Shown piece after piece: positions 4,322-7,362 of a stretch of 7,362 nt of DNA. The stretch's first letter is position 1; each line of letters begins with the position of its first letter. Origin of the DNA: JACIWB01 sp038818725 (GTDB lineage: Archaea > Thermoplasmatota > E2 > UBA202 > JdFR-43); assembly GCA_038818725.1 (NCBI GenBank), contig JAWAYL010000047.1, forward strand, positions 1-7,362, read 5' to 3'. The position numbers were made by a program, and so were the translations under genes. The notes under the pieces were generated by a model. That model saw only the letters and a program-made list of their open reading frames with translations. It was not told where the DNA came from and searched no databases.

Positions 4322-5956
4322 CATAGGCATCTTTATTCCAAATTTTTTTGCCATTTCTATTGCCTTTTCATAGCCTGCGTCCGCATGGCGCACAATTCCT
4401 AAGCCAGGGTCGGTTTTAAAAACTCTTTTTATTCTCTCATCCGTTTCCTTGCTTCCATCACATATTACAACCATTCCCGCATGAATTGATAAGCCAATTC
4501 CAACACCTCCACCATTATGAATTGCAACATTATCAGCCCCAGCAGCACAGTTTAGCAATGCATTTAATAACGGCCAGTCAGCAATTGCATCACTTCCATC
4601 TTTCATTTTCTCTGTCTCGCGGTTAGGAGATGCAACACTTCCTGCATCAAGATGGTCACGGCTTATTGCAATTGGTCCAATAACTTCTTCTCTTACAAGT
4701 TTATTAATTTCAAGAGCAAATTTATCCCTTTCACCATATCCAAGCCAGCATACTCTCGCAGGCAATCCCTCCCATGGAAGATTTTCTTCAGCTTTTTTAA
4801 TCCAATTAACAAGTATTTCATTTTCTGGAAACATTTTCATTACAAGCTCGTCAGTTATTAGTATATCTTCCTCGCTACCTGTTAAAGAAATCCATCTAAA
4901 TGGACCACGCCCCTCGCAAAACATAGGGCGAATATATTCAACAACAAAACCAGGGTAGCTAAAAGCATCTTTTAAGCCAGCTTCATATGCCTGCCCCCTT
5001 AAATTGTTTCCATAATCAAAAACAACGCTTCCATTTTTCTTGAAATCAAGCATTGCCTTACAATGCAATGCCATTGAAACCTTAGAAAGCTCTATATATT
5101 TTTCTGGATTTTCTCTCCTCAGCTCAAATGCCTCTTCTAAATTGCTACCATAATAACCTTTTGGAACATATCCATTTAATGCGTCATGAGCAGATGTTTG
5201 ATCAGTAACAACATCTGGCTTTATTCCACGCTTTACAAGCTCAGGGTGCACATCAGCACAATTTCCAAGCAATGCAACAGAAATAGCTTCTTTTTCTTCT
5301 TTCGCATTTTTAACAATTTCAATTGCTTCATCAACATCATCTGTTTTAACATCGCAATAGCCAGCTTTTATTCTCCTGTCAATTCTGCGCTCATCGCATT
5401 CCACAACCAAAGCAACTCCCCCATTCATTTTTATTGCAAGTGGCTGAGCCCCGCCCATCCCGCCAAGACCGCCAGTAAGAACAAATTTTCCAGCAAGTGT
5501 GCCATTAAAATGCTTTCTTGCGCATGCTGAAAATGTTTCATAAGTGCCTTGTATAATGCCTTGAGTGCCAATGTAGCACCAGGAGCCAGCTGTCATTTGG
5601 CCATACATTATCAAGCCGAGTTGCTCAAGCTCATAAAATTTCTCCCAGTTACTCCATTTAGGCACTATATTTGAATTTGCTATAAGCACAATTGGACTTT
5701 CTTTTCTTGTTTTAAAAATTGCAACAGGCTTACCTGATTGAACAAGCAAGGTTTCATCTTCTTCTATTTCCTTTAAACTTTCAACTATTTTATGATAGCA
5801 TTCCCAATTTCTTGCCACCTTTCCAGAGCCACCATAAACAATTAATTTCTCTGGTAACTCTGCATTTTCAAGATTATTTTCTAACATTCGCAATATTCCT
5901 TCCTGTCTCCATCCCTTGCATCTTAAAGTGTTGCCTCTAAAAGCTTTTATCTGCAT
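4316..5956 (-). CDS. hutU: Urocanate hydratase (urocanase)
   Basis: A 546-residue cytoplasmic enzyme, close to the usual 550-560, that hydrates urocanate to imidazolonepropionate, the second step of histidine degradation, using tightly bound NAD+. Hallmarks run along the whole chain: RGNTLRCKGW (7-16), YGGSGKVARNWECY (41-54), LVQSGKPVAIFKT (71-83), NAD-binding GGLGGMGGAQP (162-172), FCEGRGPFRW (346-355), the signature GLPARVCW with essential Cys403, and NGGGVGIG (481-488). The start at 5956 (MQIKAFRGN) fits family N-termini. The frame is open to 6064, but that part is hydrophobic, lacks homology and runs into the divergent neighbour. No Shine-Dalgarno site and a TATA box about 21 nt upstream point to a leaderless mRNA. 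Other hut genes (hutH, hutI) are not in the window. PepD two genes away could supply histidine. Confidence 0.97.
   Translation of the reverse strand: MQIKAFRGNTLRCKGWRQEGILRMLENNLENAELPEKLIVYGGSGKVARNWECYHKIVESLKEIEEDETLLVQSGKPVAIFKTRKESPIVLIANSNIVPKWSNWEKFYELEQLGLIMYGQMTAGSWCYIGTQGIIQGTYETFSACARKHFNGTLAGKFVLTGGLGGMGGAQPLAIKMNGGVALVVECDERRIDRRIKAGYCDVKTDDVDEAIEIVKNAKEEKEAISVALLGNCADVHPELVKRGIKPDVVTDQTSAHDALNGYVPKGYYGSNLEEAFELRRENPEKYIELSKVSMALHCKAMLDFKKNGSVVFDYGNNLRGQAYEAGLKDAFSYPGFVVEYIRPMFCEGRGPFRWISLTGSEEDILITDELVMKMFPENEILVNWIKKAEENLPWEGLPARVCWLGYGERDKFALEINKLVREEVIGPIAISRDHLDAGSVASPNRETEKMKDGSDAIADWPLLNALLNCAAGADNVAIHNGGGVGIGLSIHAGMVVICDGSKETDERIKRVFKTDPGLGIVRHADAGYEKAIEMAKKFGIKMPML
4343..4349 (+). 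terminator. T7 tract after the DUF167 stop
   Basis: A run of seven T lies 22 nt past the DUF167 stop at 4321, inside the hutU 3' end. It is a plausible T-tract terminator for the short DUF167 transcript. No hairpin precedes it. Confidence 0.3.
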
Positions 5957-5972
5957 AAAAATAAAAAAGAAA

Positions 5973-5981
5973 TTATATAAA
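5973..5981. promoter_or_regulatory. Symmetric TATA box shared by hutU and the thiolase gene
   Basis: TTATATAA (5973-5980) is a perfect palindrome whose centre is 20.5 nt from the first base of both start codons (5956 on minus, 5997 on plus). On the minus strand, 5981-5974 is the exact consensus TTTATATA. The 40-bp gap holds no Shine-Dalgarno site on either side, so both genes are probably read from leaderless mRNAs off one TATA element, or off two fully overlapping ones. Confidence 0.6.
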
Positions 5982-5996
5982 AGCTTATTTACCTTC

Positions 5997-6923
5997 GTGA
6001 AATGCACAAAATGCGAAAATGAAGCAATAATATTCATAAGATATAATGGGACATATCTATGCAAGCAACATTTTATTGAATTTTTTGAAAGAAGGGTTAA
6101 AAAAGAAATAAGAAAACAAGGCTTGCCAGAAGGAAAAATTGCAGTTGCTTTATCTGGAGGAAAGGATAGTAGTGTTGCATGCTATATTTTATGGAAAATA
6201 ATAGGTAGGCATAAAAATAGGGAATTGCACGCAATAACTGTCGATGAAGGAATAAAAGGATATAGAGATAAAACAATAAAAATTGCAAAAAAATTATGCA
6301 ATGAGCTTAGCATAGAGCATCATATAATTTCATTTAAGGAAGAAATTGGATTTACTTTAGATGAGATAAGTAAAAGAAGAAATGAGCTGGGTGAATGCAC
6401 ATATTGCGGTGTTTTCAGGAGATATTGCCTTAATAAAAAAGCAATTGAAATAGATGCAAAAGCTATTGCAACTGGTCATAATTTGGATGATGTATCTCAA
6501 ACAATATTGATGAATTTTGTAAGAAATGATATGGAAAGGATGGCAAGAATGGCTCCTCATAAAAAAGTTCAGCCAGGCTACGTGCGAAGAATTCTGCCAC
6601 TTATAGAAATTCCTGAAAAAGAAACAGCTTTATATGCTTTCCTCAAAGAGCTTGAAATAAGCGAACATGAATGCCCCTATGCAGTAAGAGCAACGCGAGG
6701 AACATATCGCAACATTATAATGCAACTTGAAGCAAGGCATCCAGGCACAAGGCACAGTATATTAAAAAGTTATTATGAAATTGAGCCATTTCTTTCAGAA
6801 AAATATAAGCCAGCAAAACTTAAAAAATGCAAGTTTTGCTCAATGCCATCATCGCAAGAAATTTGCATGGTATGTCAGCTAAAAGAAAAATTAAAATTTA
6901 AAAGAAAAGGGGAGAGGATTTAG
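5997..6923 (+). CDS. TtuA/NcsA-family tRNA 2-thiouridine synthetase (PP-loop)
   Basis: A 308-residue cytoplasmic enzyme that adenylates a tRNA uridine and replaces O2 with sulfur, making 2-thiouridine. Visible in order: N-terminal zinc ribbon Cys3, Cys6, Cys22, His25; PP-loop SGGKDS (53-58); CTYCGVFRR with Cys134 and Cys137; GHNLDD (160-165); HEC with Cys226; and C-terminal zinc ribbon Cys278, Cys281, Cys290, Cys293. Cys134/137/226 match the three ligands of the 4Fe-4S cluster in TtuA. The GTG start at 5997 puts the zinc ribbon at the very N-terminus as in relatives. The frame extends to an ATG at 5916, but this lies inside hutU and across the promoter. Whether it acts on U54 (TtuA) or wobble U34 (NcsA/Ncs6) cannot be settled; CGVFRR resembles Ncs6. 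The sulfur carrier is not in the window. Confidence 0.92.
   Translation: MKCTKCENEAIIFIRYNGTYLCKQHFIEFFERRVKKEIRKQGLPEGKIAVALSGGKDSSVACYILWKIIGRHKNRELHAITVDEGIKGYRDKTIKIAKKLCNELSIEHHIISFKEEIGFTLDEISKRRNELGECTYCGVFRRYCLNKKAIEIDAKAIATGHNLDDVSQTILMNFVRNDMERMARMAPHKKVQPGYVRRILPLIEIPEKETALYAFLKELEISEHECPYAVRATRGTYRNIIMQLEARHPGTRHSILKSYYEIEPFLSEKYKPAKLKKCKFCSMPSSQEICMVCQLKEKLKFKRKGERI
6881..6897 (-). terminator. T-rich tract after the Ig-domain gene stop
   Basis: The minus-strand stop TAA is followed directly by ATTTTAATTTTTCTTTT, with three T-runs of 4, 5 and 4. The same pattern follows the pepD stop. It lies within the coding end of the thiolase gene. Confidence 0.4.
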
Positions 6924-7362
6924 AATTTACTATGAATACGCTTATTATGTCTTCTGCTTTCTGCCCAACGCTATCATAAGCAACTACTTTTATCTCATGC
7001 ATTCCTATCACAAATTCATTCCATGTCCAAGAATATGGCTCAGTTGTATCGATAAATTTAAGCAAGCCATCAATATAGAATTCTACTTTTGCAATGCCCG
7101 CCGCACCACTTGCCGTTGCTTCTATTGTAATCTTTCCTATAATAACAGGTCTTGCTTGAGATGATGAATATGGTGGCAGTGGAATTATTTCTCTATCCAT
7201 TATATAAAGTGAATTTCTTGGCTTAATTATTGTTATTGTTGGTGGAGTTGGTGATGTTATTGTAAATGTTTCATTGCTTGCATCCTCTCCAACATTTCCT
7301 GCACTGTCCTTTGCATATACCTTCACTTTGTAATTGCTTCCATATGGTAAGCCAGCTGTATT
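6898..7362 (-). CDS. Surface protein with FN3/Ig-like domains, C-terminal part only
   Basis: The frame is open to the window edge, so only the last 154 residues are seen. Residues 1-35 are the end of a fibronectin-III-like domain (GLPYGSNYKVKVYAKDSAGN, then SNETFTI). After a Pro/Thr linker a complete Ig-like domain runs to the C-terminus: TITIIKP, SLYIMDREI, IIGKITIEATA, GIAKVEFYIDG, PYSWTWNEF, GMHEIKVVAYDSVG, ending VFIVNSKSSPLFF. The DREI...KVEFYIDG...YSWTW pattern is one I associate with large extracellular proteins of Thermoplasmatota. Such modules are structural or adhesive, so the active part, if any, is upstream and unseen. No C-terminal membrane anchor is present. The GTG at 7326-7324 is an internal Val, not a start. 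The 3' end overlaps the convergent thiolase gene by 26 bp. Confidence 0.75.
   Translation of the reverse strand, partial: NTAGLPYGSNYKVKVYAKDSAGNVGEDASNETFTITSPTPPTITIIKPRNSLYIMDREIIPLPPYSSSQARPVIIGKITIEATASGAAGIAKVEFYIDGLLKFIDTTEPYSWTWNEFVIGMHEIKVVAYDSVGQKAEDIISVFIVNSKSSPLFF

Noticed and set aside
5916..5996. ATG start of the thiolase gene at 5916
   Set aside because: It would add 27 basic and hydrophobic residues before the zinc ribbon, overlap hutU coding sequence and bury the TATA box. The GTG at 5997 places CTKC at the N-terminus as in relatives.
5957..6064. N-terminal extension of hutU (36 residues, hydrophobic)
   Set aside because: It looks like a membrane segment but is unconserved in urocanases, overlaps the divergent gene's coding start and covers the shared promoter. 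It comes from translating AT-rich promoter DNA.
7324..7326. GTG as the start of the Ig-domain gene
   Set aside because: The frame continues upstream to the window edge as NTAGLPYGSNYK, which reads as part of an FN3-like domain, so the GTG is an internal valine.

Overview
This window looks like ordinary chromosome of an AT-rich archaeon, most likely a member of the Thermoplasmatota; the phylum is an inference. Points in favour are a dUTPase of the archaeal dCTP-deaminase-like subfamily, TATA boxes close to start codons that lack a Shine-Dalgarno (SD) site (leaderless style), a zinc-finger thiouridylase of the TtuA/NcsA type, and two surface-protein genes of a style common in Thermoplasmatota. 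Arginine is written mostly as AGA/AGG. No tRNA, rRNA, CRISPR array, insertion sequence or attachment site was seen.

Layout. Bases 1-225 are non-coding, very AT-rich and full of inverted repeats; they lead to a small cold-shock-domain protein gene (226-426, +). Its stop codon overlaps the start of a dUTPase gene (423-866, +), so these two form an operon. A PepD-type aminoacyl-histidine dipeptidase (863-2248, -) faces them and overlaps the dUTPase end by 4 bp. Next comes a secreted BNR-repeat protein (2406-4046, -), which diverges from a small DUF167/YggU-family gene (4106-4321, +). That gene converges with urocanase hutU (4316-5956, -), overlapping it by 6 bp. hutU diverges from a TtuA/NcsA tRNA thiolation gene (5997-6923, +), which overlaps by 26 bp the 3' end of a surface protein with Ig/FN3-like domains (6898 to the window edge, -).

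After the first operon almost every gene is its own transcription unit. Divergent pairs share very short promoter regions built around one nearly symmetric TATA element. Convergent pairs overlap at their stop codons. Functional themes are housekeeping (dUTP removal, tRNA thiolation), amino-acid and peptide breakdown with a possible histidine theme (PepD and urocanase), and cell-surface proteins. No defence system or other clearly new multi-gene system is visible.

The parts most worth a second look are the nested, mutually exclusive inverted repeats around the csp promoter, the symmetric TATA box shared by hutU and the thiolase gene, and the uncharacterised C-terminal domain of the secreted BNR protein.
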